From: SHNJ01 sp964458615
Lineage (GTDB): Bacteria > Pseudomonadota > Alphaproteobacteria > SHNJ01
Assembly (NCBI GenBank): GCA_964458615.1
Contig: CAYWJR010000003.1
Coordinates: forward strand, 1-64,000
DNA length: 64,000 nt
Direction: 5' to 3'
Below the pieces are notes generated by a model. The model searched no databases and had not been told where the DNA came from. It saw nothing but the letters and a program-made list of their open reading frames with translations. This document shows positions 49,908 through 59,736 of this stretch, in pieces. Both the position numbers and the translations under genes were made by a program. Each line of letters begins with the position of its first letter. Position 1 is the first letter of the stretch.

Positions 49908-51956
49908 TCAAAAGAACAAGAAAATGGGCGATCCGATAACGGCGTAAATGCATGCGCCGATGCCGCAACTTATGGCTATCGGTTTGTAAGAAAACGGCAA
50001 ATCGCCGGGCAGGGCGTGTTGCGATTGCGGTTTTGCGGTTAACGACCGGATTGATTGTAAAAATCCCGCCAGCGCCATAATCATCGCACCCACCCAAATC
50101 CATAAAACCAGCGGGTGATAGGACAAACGGATAATCGCATAGGATTTATCCGGCGCAACTTCGGCCAGTGCGGTGTAAACATCGCCCAAAAGATCCGGGT
50201 CGCGCGCCGCTTCGGTTGTGACGGCGCCTTGGGACGGGTACAGGCGTTTTTCGGGAAATAAATAAAACGCGGATTGTCCGGTTTCTTCGACCAATAATTT
50301 CGCGCGCACATAGGCGTAATTATTTTCCGATCCTTCGTCGATGGATTGCAGTTCAAAACGATAATCGCCCAATTGGTATTTTTGGCCGACGGACATTTTT
50401 TGAATATCTTCGGTCAAATACGCGGTCGATGCGATCATGCCGATCATGCAAATTCCAAGCCCCGCATGGCCAAGCGCCAATGTATGCGCGCCGAAATTCA
50501 TTTGCCGCAACCGTGGCCACAACGCCAATTGTTTCGGCGCGGATTTAAACGCGCGCCGCCAATATATCAAACTGCCGGCGATAATCCCGCATGCGATCCA
50601 CATCATCGCGGCTGGGAAAAATTGAAAATGATTTTGCAAAATCAACGCCGCGGACAAAATCGCGCCCAATATCGCGCTTTGCGCCAACGGGCGCCATAAA
50701 TTCGATGCGGGCGTGGCGCGATACGTCAAAAAAGGCGCGCAGATCATCAACAAAAGCAACGGGACGGATATGGGCACGAAAGTCATGGTGAAATACGGCG
50801 TGCCGACCGATAATTTTCCGCCATTATATAATTCCACAAACAACGGATATAGCGTGCCCAAAAAGACCGTAAAGCATAACACCGATAAAATCATATTGTT
50901 CAATGCAATCCCGGTTTCCCGCGACAGAAATCCGTAATCCTGTTTTGCAGGTATTGTTGCAATCCGGCGCGCATACAAAATAAACGCCCCGCCCATGATG
51001 GCGGCGATCCCAAATAATAAAAACAGCCCGCGCCGTGGATCGTCCGCGAATGCGTGCACCGACGTTAAAATTCCCGAACGAACCAGAAATGTGCCAATCA
51101 GACTTAGGCCGAATGTGCATAAGGAAAGCAATATTGTCGCATGCGCCAATGCCTGGCGTTTGGCGATCATCACGCTGTGCAATAACGCGGTGCATAATAT
51201 CCATGGCATCAACGACGCATTTTCAACCGGATCCCAAAACCACCAACCGCCCCAACCCAATTCATAATACGCCCAATAACTGCCCAGCGCGATGCCCAGG
51301 GTTAAAAACGACCAAACCATCGCCGCCCATCCGCGCATGGCGTGTAAAATTTCGGCGGATTTTTCCGGCTGCATCAACGCGGCGACGGCAAAACCGAACA
51401 TCATCGCCGATCCGACATATCCCAGATACAAAAGCGGCGGATGGAATGCCAATCCCGGATCCTGCAAAAGCGGATTTAAATCCCGCCCGTCTTGTTCATA
51501 CGGTATTTGGCGTAAAAACGGGTTGGATGCGGCAATCAGATACGCCAGAAAACAAATTGCCACGATCATCAATGCGGTCATGACAATAAACCGGCTGCGG
51601 TGATCCAGGTTTTTTTCCAGATAACTGAACGCAAAACCGTACAACGATAAAATCCAGGACCAGAACAACACCGATCCTTCGTGATTTCCCCAGGCGCCCG
51701 CCAATTTATAAAGCCATGGTTTCATGGTATGGGAATTGGCGGCGACGTTGACGACCGTGAAATCCGATTGCAAATAAGCCAGGATCAAACTTAGCATCGA
51801 CAAGCTAAGCAACAGGAAATTGACACGCGTAAAATAAACGATCAGCCGGTAACGCGAAAGATTTTGGGCGTATAATGGCTTCGCAGCGCAGATTATTCCG
51901 GCGGCGCAGAAAATAAACGCCAAGATGGCGGCAAAATGACCAATTTCGACGATCAT
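49908..51956 (-). CDS. ccmF: Cytochrome c-type biogenesis protein CcmF (heme lyase subunit)
   Basis: CcmF attaches heme to apocytochrome c in the periplasm (system I). About fourteen membrane helices are seen. The WWD domain is clear: YYELGWGGWWFWDPVENASLM, with conserved histidines around it, and GNHEGSVLFWSW near residue 95. Length 682 is normal. No ccmE, ccmG or ccmH is next to it, so the rest of the pathway must be elsewhere. The cytochrome c1 encoded at 16501 is an expected client. Confidence 0.94.
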   Translation of the reverse strand: MIVEIGHFAAILAFIFCAAGIICAAKPLYAQNLSRYRLIVYFTRVNFLLLSLSMLSLILAYLQSDFTVVNVAANSHTMKPWLYKLAGAWGNHEGSVLFWSWILSLYGFAFSYLEKNLDHRSRFIVMTALMIVAICFLAYLIAASNPFLRQIPYEQDGRDLNPLLQDPGLAFHPPLLYLGYVGSAMMFGFAVAALMQPEKSAEILHAMRGWAAMVWSFLTLGIALGSYWAYYELGWGGWWFWDPVENASLMPWILCTALLHSVMIAKRQALAHATILLSLCTFGLSLIGTFLVRSGILTSVHAFADDPRRGLFLLFGIAAIMGGAFILYARRIATIPAKQDYGFLSRETGIALNNMILSVLCFTVFLGTLYPLFVELYNGGKLSVGTPYFTMTFVPISVPLLLLMICAPFLTYRATPASNLWRPLAQSAILGAILSAALILQNHFQFFPAAMMWIACGIIAGSLIYWRRAFKSAPKQLALWPRLRQMNFGAHTLALGHAGLGICMIGMIASTAYLTEDIQKMSVGQKYQLGDYRFELQSIDEGSENNYAYVRAKLLVEETGQSAFYLFPEKRLYPSQGAVTTEAARDPDLLGDVYTALAEVAPDKSYAIIRLSYHPLVLWIWVGAMIMALAGFLQSIRSLTAKPQSQHALPGDLPFSYKPIAISCGIGACIYAVIGSPIFLFF

Positions 51957-52004
51957 GCCGGAATTGATAATCCAGCTTTCGATTTATGGCAAATGAATTA
52001 GCGG

Positions 52005-53297
52005 TTATTTGGGCTGAAATCCGTCTGGAAACTTGGTTCCATCGGTTTTTGCGCCTTCAAACCGGGCGTTGTGCAAATTGCTGCCGCGCAAATCCGCGCC
52101 GCTAAGATCCGATTGCGACAAATTGGCGTCCGCCAGATTCGCGCCGGACAAATTCGCGCCCACCATGCTGACTTTGAATAAATTCGCGCCGACCATATTG
52201 GTCGGCCAGGTGCGCCCGGTATGAATTCCATCGGGGCCTTTCAAATCGACCGGGCCCAATTGCGCGCCGTCCAAATTTGCCTGTTGTAAATCGGCGTTGG
52301 CCAGATTCACGCCTTCCATCACGGCTTTTTGCATGTTGGCTTGGCGCAAAAAGCTGTTGGAAAAATTGGTCATTACTAGGATCGAATTTTCCATATTTAC
52401 ATTTTGCATCACGCATTTGTCCAAATCCGCGCCGGATAAATTGGTGCCGGACAAATCCAGGCTGCTTAAATCCTCGCCGGTCAAGTTGGCGCGCGATCCT
52501 TTGGCTCCGGATTCCTTGATCCATAAAAAATGATCGTTCAATATTTGCTGGATCGACGGTTTGGCTTGTAAATTCGGGCGGGGCAGGTTGGCGCCGGTAA
52601 TGTCGGCTTGCAATAAATCCAGGCCGGTCAAATTCGCTTCGTTTAAATCGGCGTGTTTAAAACATGTGTCTTTGATTTGCGCGCCTTGCAAGTTGACTTT
52701 TATCAGCGATGCGCGGGTCAAATTCGCGCCGGATAAATTCGATCCCGATAAATTCGCGTTTTCCAAATCCGCTTCGGACAAATCGGCTTCGGACAAATTG
52801 GTTCCCGCCAATTGCGCGCCAATCAAAATAGTTTTCAGGAATTTGGCGTTTTTCAAATTGACTTCGGCGTTCGCGCCCTTGCCGCCTTTTTTTTCATTGT
52901 CCGCCTGATACAAATCGGCGGTGGAAACATCTTCGTCCGATTTCGCCTTGCCGCTGATCAGCCGGCCGCTGCGCATATCGGCTTCGGTCATGTTGGCTTT
53001 GGTGAAATCGGCGTCCTGCAACGATGCGCCGCGCATATCGGTGCGGCATAAAATCGCCTTGGTTAAATTCGCGCCGGTCATGTTCGCGCCGTAAAAATCC
53101 GCCTCGCTTAGGTCGGATCCGGTGAAATTGCAATACCGCAAATCCGCGCCGGTGAATTGCGCCAATTTTAAATTCAAATCGACGAACGAAACACCCGACA
53201 AATTTTGGTGCGAAAAATTCGCGCGCTTGCCGCCCACCGCACCTTTTAACCAGGTTTCGTGCAAATTCAGAATTTTCATCAATTTGTCTGGGGTCAT
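52005..53297 (-). CDS. Pentapeptide-repeat protein with two header modules (copy 1)
   Basis: The start MTPDKLMKIL gives 430 residues. Most of the chain is A(D/N)LxX pentapeptide repeats, which fold as a right-handed square beta-helix. Two non-repeat headers of the form L-x2-H-x2-W...G-x-RA are visible, the first near residue 5 (LMKILNLHETW) and the second beginning at residue 249 (IQQILNDHFLW). The paralogue next to it has the second header at the same residue number. No signal peptide is seen, so it is probably cytosolic. Function unknown; some relatives mimic DNA and inhibit gyrase. Confidence 0.88.
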   Translation of the reverse strand: MTPDKLMKILNLHETWLKGAVGGKRANFSHQNLSGVSFVDLNLKLAQFTGADLRYCNFTGSDLSEADFYGANMTGANLTKAILCRTDMRGASLQDADFTKANMTEADMRSGRLISGKAKSDEDVSTADLYQADNEKKGGKGANAEVNLKNAKFLKTILIGAQLAGTNLSEADLSEADLENANLSGSNLSGANLTRASLIKVNLQGAQIKDTCFKHADLNEANLTGLDLLQADITGANLPRPNLQAKPSIQQILNDHFLWIKESGAKGSRANLTGEDLSSLDLSGTNLSGADLDKCVMQNVNMENSILVMTNFSNSFLRQANMQKAVMEGVNLANADLQQANLDGAQLGPVDLKGPDGIHTGRTWPTNMVGANLFKVSMVGANLSGANLADANLSQSDLSGADLRGSNLHNARFEGAKTDGTKFPDGFQPK

Positions 53298-53301
53298 GAA
53301 A

Positions 53302-54573
53302 TCAGGCGTCCGAAAAAATGGCTTCGTTCTGGTTGGTGTTGGCGAAAACCGCCGTCGACACGTCGCTGCCGATAAAATTGGTGTGGCGCAGATTCGATCC
53401 GGTAAAATCGGTTCCATTCAACAATGTGTTGCGGAAATTAGCGCCTTCTAAATTCGCTTCGATCAATTGCGCGGCTTCGAGATTGGAATAGTGATTGGTG
53501 ATTTTTTCGTTTCTTGATTCTTCGATCCAATCCAGATCCGCGCCGTATAAATTGGCTTTTTGCAAATTCGCTTTTTGCAAATCGACGCCGTTTAAAATCG
53601 CGCCGGTCAGATCCGCATTTTTTAAATTCGCCCAACTGAGATCCGCGAACGATAAAACGGCATACGACAAATTCGCGGCTTCGAAATTCACGCCGGACAA
53701 ATTCGCCCACATCAAATTGAAACCCGTCAAATTCGCGGATTTCAGTTCCGCGCGGCTTAGATCGGCGCGTTGACCCAATGTTCCGCCGCTGCGGATCCAT
53801 TGCAAATGCTCGCTTAACGCTTGGCGGACTTTGGACGGCAAATGCGATGTGATGGAATCGTGCATGGCGCCCATGATCGCGGCTTTGGTAAAATCGACGC
53901 CGTCGATGGTGGCGCCTTCGAAATCGGCGTAACGGAAATTGGCGCGTTCGATCGACGGGCTGGATAAATTCGCGCCTTTCAAAGACGCCAGCGATAAATT
54001 CGCATCGGTTAAAATGGTGCGGGTCAAATTCGCGCCATCCAAATTGGCGCGCGACAAATTGACGGACGTTAAATTCGCATCGGCCAATTGCGTGCCGATC
54101 AAGGTTGCGCCCAACATCGACGATCCGGTCAAATTGGCTCCGCCGCTGTTGGGCGGATTTTTGGCCGACGATTCGATGAAATCTGCGACGGTGGCGCGGC
54201 GTTTGCCTTCGGGCGCTTCGCTTTCGGCGTCGAAAAACGATCCGCCGCGCAAATCGGCCTGTTTTAAATCCGCAAAATCCAAATTGACGCGCAACATCGA
54301 TGCGCCGCGCAAATCGGCGCGGTTCATGTTGCAGTTGGATAAATCCGCGCCATCCAGTTTGGCGACGAATAAATCGGTGTAACTGAGGTTGGCGCCCGAT
54401 AAATCCGCGCCGGACAAATCCGCACCGGTCAAACGCACCGATTGCAGCAAGGCGCCTTTTAGATTCATTCCGGTCAGTTTTTGTTTGGATAAATCGGCGC
54501 GTTGACCGCCAGGCAGCTTTTGCAGCCACTTGGCGTGTTTGTCTAAAATATCCTGTAATTCGGCGGTTTCCAT
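53302..54573 (-). CDS. Pentapeptide-repeat protein with two header modules (copy 2)
   Basis: The start METAELQDIL gives 423 residues; a longer frame upstream is unlikely. Pentapeptide repeats again make up most of the protein. Headers are at residue ~5 (LQDILDKHAKWLQKLPGGQR) and at residue 249 (VRQALSEHLQWIRSGG), followed by RADLS, as in copy 1. The stop is four bases before the start of copy 1, so the two are co-transcribed and look like a tandem duplication that has diverged. Function unknown. Confidence 0.88.
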   Translation of the reverse strand: METAELQDILDKHAKWLQKLPGGQRADLSKQKLTGMNLKGALLQSVRLTGADLSGADLSGANLSYTDLFVAKLDGADLSNCNMNRADLRGASMLRVNLDFADLKQADLRGGSFFDAESEAPEGKRRATVADFIESSAKNPPNSGGANLTGSSMLGATLIGTQLADANLTSVNLSRANLDGANLTRTILTDANLSLASLKGANLSSPSIERANFRYADFEGATIDGVDFTKAAIMGAMHDSITSHLPSKVRQALSEHLQWIRSGGTLGQRADLSRAELKSANLTGFNLMWANLSGVNFEAANLSYAVLSFADLSWANLKNADLTGAILNGVDLQKANLQKANLYGADLDWIEESRNEKITNHYSNLEAAQLIEANLEGANFRNTLLNGTDFTGSNLRHTNFIGSDVSTAVFANTNQNEAIFSDA

Positions 54574-54747
54574 GCGGATGAACCAGATGTTGTATCCAAA
54601 CAAACTATACCACTTAAGCCGCAAAGTATATCCACATACCGGTTTGCGCGCCGGTGTTTTTGCCGCGCATGTATGATTTTATGTCGTAAAAACAACACTT
54701 TCCAATTTCGAATCCGGCGCTATATTGATTCGACATCGGAGAAATTT

Positions 54748-56301
54748 ATGACCAAATCCAACAGCAAAAAATCCTTTTTATTAATCGTAATCGTAATCGC
54801 GGTCGGCGCGGTTTTATTTAAAAATCAGCTTATGGGAATGATTTCCGGCGGCGCGGGGGCTCCTCCGGGTGCGGCGGCGATGGGCGGGCAAATGCCGCCA
54901 ATGCCTGTGGAAACGATGGTTCTGCGTAAATTGCCCATGGCTGCCGAAGTCAAGGCGGTCGGCACATTGCAAGCCGATGAATCGGTTATTTTGCGCCCGG
55001 AAATCGCTGGCCGTATCGAAACCATTCATTTCAACGAAGGCGAATCGGTCAAAAAAGGCCAGCCATTAATCACATTGGATCAAAGCCTGTATCAGGCGGA
55101 ATTGCAGGAATCTTTGGCCGCGCGGGATTTGGCGCGCAAAATATACGAACGGTCCGAGGCGTTGTTTGAAAAAGGCACCGGCACCGCGAATGCCCGCGAC
55201 GACAACCGTTTGAAATTGCAAGCCGCCGAGGCCAGCGTGAATCTATCCCGCGCCAGATTGGCGAAAATGCGCCTTATCGCGCCGTTCGACGGCGTTATCG
55301 GCGTGCGCGCGGTCAGTGTGGGCGATTATGTGGCGCCAGGACAGGATTTGGTCGGCGTAACGAAATTGAATCCGTTGAAAGTCGATTTCCGCATTGCCGA
55401 AACATATTTGAACAATGTCCGCACCGGCCAGTCGATCAATTTGACATCGGCTTCGCAACCGGGTGAAAAATTCCCGGCGGAAATTTACGCCATCGATCCG
55501 CAAATCGATGTCAGCACGCGCAGCGTTGTATTGCGCGCCTATGTTCCAAACCCGAATCAAGTGTTGCGCCCCGGCGCGTTTGCGCAAATCACCATTCCGC
55601 TGGGCGATCAATTGACCGCGTTGATGGTGCCGGAACAATCCATCACCCCAACCGGCGGCAGCCAGTTCGTATATAAGGTCGTCGATGGCAAGGCGGTTAC
55701 GGCGGACATTAAAACCGGATTCCGCGATAATGGGATGGTGCAAGTAACCGAAGGTTTGGCCGAAGGCGATATGATCGTCGTTGCGGGACAAATGAAAATA
55801 CGCGATGGCGCGGCGGTTGCGCCAATGCCGTCGCAACAACCAATACAACAACAAGAGCAACAACAACCTGCTCCGGCCGCTTCACCGGTGGAACATGCGC
55901 CGGCCGCTGAGGAACAATCCGTGATTGATCCAGACATGGCGGATGACGATATGGCGCAACATGAAGCCGCGCCAATCGAAAACCCGCCTGTTGCGAAACC
56001 ATCCGCGCCTGTAAAAAAGCCGGTTGCGAAAAAAACGAAACCCGCGCAACATTCCGCCCCATCGCACACAGATCCAATCGATTCGGCCGTTCACGGTGAT
56101 GCGGCGCATGGAAACGCAGCGCAAGAAAAAGCGCCAGAAAAATCATCTGCGCCAGTTGTGCCGCATGATTCCGGCACGGTCGATCATGCCGCGCCGTCTT
56201 CGCCATCCGCAAACGCGCCTGATTTGGCGGCTCCTCAACCCGATCCGGTAAAACCGCCACCTGTGTTGTTCGAAGAAGATCCGGCGCCGGCAAAAAATTA
56301 A
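54748..56301 (+). CDS. RND efflux periplasmic adaptor (MexA/AcrA family) with a long Pro/Ala tail
   Basis: The start MTKSNSKKSF follows CGGAGAAA. An N-terminal anchor (SFLLIVIVIAVGAVLF) is followed by the adaptor core: PVETMVLRKLPMAAEVKAVG, biotinyl-lipoyl-like AGRIETIHFNEGESVKKGQP, a coiled hairpin (ELQESLAARDLARKIYERSE) and the barrel and membrane-proximal parts to about residue 355. The last ~160 residues are an unusual low-complexity tail rich in Pro, Ala, His, Glu and Asp. It is followed 22 bases later by the RND pump gene. Confidence 0.92.
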   Translation: MTKSNSKKSFLLIVIVIAVGAVLFKNQLMGMISGGAGAPPGAAAMGGQMPPMPVETMVLRKLPMAAEVKAVGTLQADESVILRPEIAGRIETIHFNEGESVKKGQPLITLDQSLYQAELQESLAARDLARKIYERSEALFEKGTGTANARDDNRLKLQAAEASVNLSRARLAKMRLIAPFDGVIGVRAVSVGDYVAPGQDLVGVTKLNPLKVDFRIAETYLNNVRTGQSINLTSASQPGEKFPAEIYAIDPQIDVSTRSVVLRAYVPNPNQVLRPGAFAQITIPLGDQLTALMVPEQSITPTGGSQFVYKVVDGKAVTADIKTGFRDNGMVQVTEGLAEGDMIVVAGQMKIRDGAAVAPMPSQQPIQQQEQQQPAPAASPVEHAPAAEEQSVIDPDMADDDMAQHEAAPIENPPVAKPSAPVKKPVAKKTKPAQHSAPSHTDPIDSAVHGDAAHGNAAQEKAPEKSSAPVVPHDSGTVDHAAPSSPSANAPDLAAPQPDPVKPPPVLFEEDPAPAKN

Positions 56302-56323
56302 CTTAAACTGACAGAGAGTCGAT

Positions 56324-59300
56324 ATGCAATTTACCAACGTGATGATTAAACGGCCGGTGTTTACAACGGTCGTCAATCTTTTGGTCGTTTTGATCGGATT
56401 GATGGCTTATGACCGTTTAAGCATCCGCGAATACCCGAACATCGATGAACCGATCATCACGGTCGATGCGAAATATCCTGGCGCCAGCGCCGAAATTATG
56501 GAAAGCCGCGTCACGCAAATTATCGAAGAATCGGTCGCCGGTATCGAAGGGATCGAGGTTATGTCGTCGATCAGCCGTTCGGAAAACAGCCAGATCACCA
56601 TCCGGTTCCGCATCGACCGCGATGTCGATGCCGCCGCAAACGACGTGCGCGACCGTGTGGCGCGTGTGCAGGGCGTTTTACCCGAAGAAGTCGAAGATAT
56701 CAGCATTGCCAAGGTCGAAGCCGACGCGCAGCCGATTATCTATTTGGCGTTTTCCAGCGACCGGCACTCGCCGCTGGAAGTAACCGACATCGCCGACCGT
56801 TTCGTCAAAGACCGATTGCAAAATCTAAGCGGCGTTTCGGGCGTGCGGATTTTCGGCGAACGCCGGTTCGCGATGCGAATCTGGTTGGACCGGTTGAAAT
56901 TGGCGGCGTATAATTTGACCCCGCAAGATGTTTTGTTGGCATTGCGCAATCAAAACGTGGAATTGCCCGCTGGCCGAATCGAAAGTTTGAAACGCGAATT
57001 CACCGTTCAGGCGACCACCGATTTGCGGACATCCGAACAGTTCGACAATTTAATTATCAAACAGGGCGCCAATTATCTGGTTCGGTTAAAAGACATTGGC
57101 CGCGCGCAATTGGATGCCGAAAGCACGCGTGTGAACGCGCGGTTTAATGGCAAACCCGCCGTGGCATTGGGCGTGATCAAGCAATCGACCGCAAACCCGT
57201 TGGAAGTTTCCAAAGAAGTCCAACAAGTCATTCCAGAAATCGTCAAGGTTTTGCCCGAAGGAATGGATGTCAAAGTCGCTTATGATTCGTCGATTTTTAT
57301 CGACCGTTCGATCCGTGAAGTTTTTAAAACGATTATCGAAGCCGTTGTGTTGGTTGCGTTCGTGATTTTCTTTTTCCTGCGGTCCATCCGGTCGTCGATC
57401 ATCCCGTTGATTACCATACCTGTGTCCATGATCGGGGCGTTTGCGATTATGCTGGCGCTGGGTTTCAGTATCAACACGCTGACATTGTTGGCGTTCGTTT
57501 TGGCGGTCGGGCTTGTGGTCGACGATGCGATCGTGGTTTTGGAAAATATTTACCGTTATATCGAAGAAGGCATGGAGCCGGTCGCGGCCGCGTTGCGCGG
57601 CGCCAAGGAAATCGGTTTTGCGGTTTTGGCCATGACCATCACATTGGCGGCGGTGTATGTGCCGATCGGTTTGATGACCGGCCGTACCGGCCGTTTATTT
57701 ACCGAATTCGCCTGGAGTCTTGCGGGCGCGGTTTTGGTGTCGGGTTTTGTGGCATTGACGTTATCACCAATGATGTGTTCGCGCATTTTGCGCCATGAAC
57801 ATAATCCAGGACCGGTCAGCCGCAGAATCTCGCAGTTTTTGGACGGATTGAACGATGGGTATAAATCCGCGCTGGAGAAAATCATCGACAAAAAAATGGT
57901 GATTATCGCCTTGGTCGCGGCCGTTTTGGCGGCGGCCGGTTTGTTATTAAAAGTCATTCCGTCGGAATTGTCGCCAACCGAAGATCGCGGCGTTTTGATC
58001 GGCGTCGGCGTTGCGCCCGAAGGATCGACCATCGATTACACCGATAAATACGCGCGCGCGTTGGAATCGATTTATGGATCCAATCCCAATATCGAAAAAT
58101 ATTTCATGATCGTCGGTTTCCCAACCGTCAGCAATTTGATTTCGTTCATCCGTTTGTATGATTGGGACGACCGCACCATAAAACCGGCCGAATTGGCCGG
58201 GCAATTGATGGGACCGATGTTCGGCGTTCCCGGCATTCTGGCGTTTCCGGTCAGCCCGCCTTCGCTGGGCGCAAGTCCGCGCTCGCAGCCGATTGAATTT
58301 GTAATTCAATCGTCGCAAAGTTACGAAGAATTGCAGGAACTGGTCGATAAAATACTCGCCGATGCGCGCGCCAATTTTCCAGGCCTACAAAATTTGGACA
58401 CCGATTTAAAATTGAACAAACCGGAATTAAAGGTCGATATGAACCGCGACAAAGCGGCATTGATGGGGATTGCGGTCGAAGAAATCGGACGTACGCTGGA
58501 AACCATGCTGGGCGGAAGCCAGGTCACGCGGTTTAAACGCGACGGCAAACAATACGACGTTATCGTCCAAGTCGCCGATGCCGACCGCCGCAATCCGCAG
58601 GATATGGATTCCATATATGTGCGCGCGGCGAACGGCGAAATGGTGCCTTTGTCGAATTTGCTTACTATCCGCGAAAGCATCGCGCCAAAAGAATTGAACC
58701 GGTTCAACAAATTGCGCGCCGCGAAAATCACCGCGACATTGGCGCCGGGCGTAACGATGGGCCAGGCATTGACGTTCCTGGAACAATCGGCGAAAAAAAT
58801 ATTGCCGCCATCCGCGCAATACGACATGGATGGGCAAAGCCGGGAATTCAAACAATCTTCCAGCGGTCTTTATATAACCTTCCTATTGGCGTTGGCGTTC
58901 ATTTACCTGGTTCTGGCGGCGCAATTTGAAAGTTTCCGCGATCCATTGATGATTATGTTGACGGTGCCGTTATCCATCACCGGCGCTTTGTTGACGGTAT
59001 ATTGGACGGGGGGAACCATTAACGTTTACAGCCAAATCGGGCTTGTCACATTAATCGGGCTTATCACCAAACACGGTATTTTGATCGTCGAATTCGCCAA
59101 TCAAAAACAAGCCGATGGAAAATCGGTGCGGGAATCGATCATCGAATCCGCCATCCAAAGGTTGCGGCCGATTTTGATGACGACCGGGGCTATGGTTTTG
59201 GGGGCTGTGCCGTTGGCTTTGTCCGATGGGGCAGGCGCCGAAAGCCGCGCGGCAATCGGTTGGGTTATCGTTGGGGGCATGTTGTTCGGCACATTATTTA

Positions 59301-59398
59301 CCCTGTTCGTCGTGCCGACCATTTACAACGCCTTTGCCAAAATCCACGTGCTGGAAAAAATTGATACCGATTCCACGGCCAATACCAAGGGGCATTAG
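56324..59398 (+). CDS. RND-family multidrug efflux permease (AcrB/MexF-like)
   Basis: The 1024-residue inner-membrane pump has the RND pattern of 12 helices with two large periplasmic loops. Visible are the proton-relay pair in GLVVDDAIVVLENIYRYIEE, SLAGAVLVSGFVALTLSPMM and, in the second half, FLLALAFIYLVLAAQFESFR and MTTGAMVLGAVPLALSDGAG. Adaptor and pump are encoded together; no outer-membrane channel is here. The substrate is not predictable. Confidence 0.95.
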   Translation: MQFTNVMIKRPVFTTVVNLLVVLIGLMAYDRLSIREYPNIDEPIITVDAKYPGASAEIMESRVTQIIEESVAGIEGIEVMSSISRSENSQITIRFRIDRDVDAAANDVRDRVARVQGVLPEEVEDISIAKVEADAQPIIYLAFSSDRHSPLEVTDIADRFVKDRLQNLSGVSGVRIFGERRFAMRIWLDRLKLAAYNLTPQDVLLALRNQNVELPAGRIESLKREFTVQATTDLRTSEQFDNLIIKQGANYLVRLKDIGRAQLDAESTRVNARFNGKPAVALGVIKQSTANPLEVSKEVQQVIPEIVKVLPEGMDVKVAYDSSIFIDRSIREVFKTIIEAVVLVAFVIFFFLRSIRSSIIPLITIPVSMIGAFAIMLALGFSINTLTLLAFVLAVGLVVDDAIVVLENIYRYIEEGMEPVAAALRGAKEIGFAVLAMTITLAAVYVPIGLMTGRTGRLFTEFAWSLAGAVLVSGFVALTLSPMMCSRILRHEHNPGPVSRRISQFLDGLNDGYKSALEKIIDKKMVIIALVAAVLAAAGLLLKVIPSELSPTEDRGVLIGVGVAPEGSTIDYTDKYARALESIYGSNPNIEKYFMIVGFPTVSNLISFIRLYDWDDRTIKPAELAGQLMGPMFGVPGILAFPVSPPSLGASPRSQPIEFVIQSSQSYEELQELVDKILADARANFPGLQNLDTDLKLNKPELKVDMNRDKAALMGIAVEEIGRTLETMLGGSQVTRFKRDGKQYDVIVQVADADRRNPQDMDSIYVRAANGEMVPLSNLLTIRESIAPKELNRFNKLRAAKITATLAPGVTMGQALTFLEQSAKKILPPSAQYDMDGQSREFKQSSSGLYITFLLALAFIYLVLAAQFESFRDPLMIMLTVPLSITGALLTVYWTGGTINVYSQIGLVTLIGLITKHGILIVEFANQKQADGKSVRESIIESAIQRLRPILMTTGAMVLGAVPLALSDGAGAESRAAIGWVIVGGMLFGTLFTLFVVPTIYNAFAKIHVLEKIDTDSTANTKGH

Positions 59399-59439
59399 CC
59401 ACATTTTCCAAGGATTTAGCGGCTGTTTGGGGATATTTC

Positions 59440-59468
59440 TTGATTGCTTTGATAAACGCCCATAATCT
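59440..59468 (+). promoter_or_regulatory. Predicted promoter of xseB-ispA-tlyA
   Basis: TTGATT and TAATCT are 17 bases apart in the 95-base gap after the pump gene. Confidence 0.4.
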
Positions 59469-59493
59469 AAGGTGGTATCAAAGGATTGAGCAT

Positions 59494-59736
59494 ATGGCAT
59501 CGACGGCTAAAGATCTGGAAAAATTGAATTTCGAGCAGGCTATGGACGAACTTGAAAAAATCGTCGGCAAGCTTGAGGCGGGCAATGCCAAACTCGAAGA
59601 TGCTATCGGCGATTACGAACGCGGCGCGATGTTGAAAAAACGCGCCGAAGCGTTGTTGCAAGAAGCCGAAGTCCGCGTACAAAAAATCGTGGCCGGGAAA
59701 TCCGGCGAAATAAGCACCGAACCATTGGATCAATAA
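59494..59736 (+). CDS. xseB: Exodeoxyribonuclease VII small subunit
   Basis: XseB pairs with XseA in the enzyme that digests single-stranded DNA. The start MASTAKDLEK (AAGGA eight bases before) gives 80 residues. The family pattern is LNFEQAMDELEKIVGKLEAG and LEDAIGDYERGAMLKKRAEA. Its TAA overlaps the ATG of ispA (TAATG); xseA is not in the window. Confidence 0.93.
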   Translation: MASTAKDLEKLNFEQAMDELEKIVGKLEAGNAKLEDAIGDYERGAMLKKRAEALLQEAEVRVQKIVAGKSGEISTEPLDQ

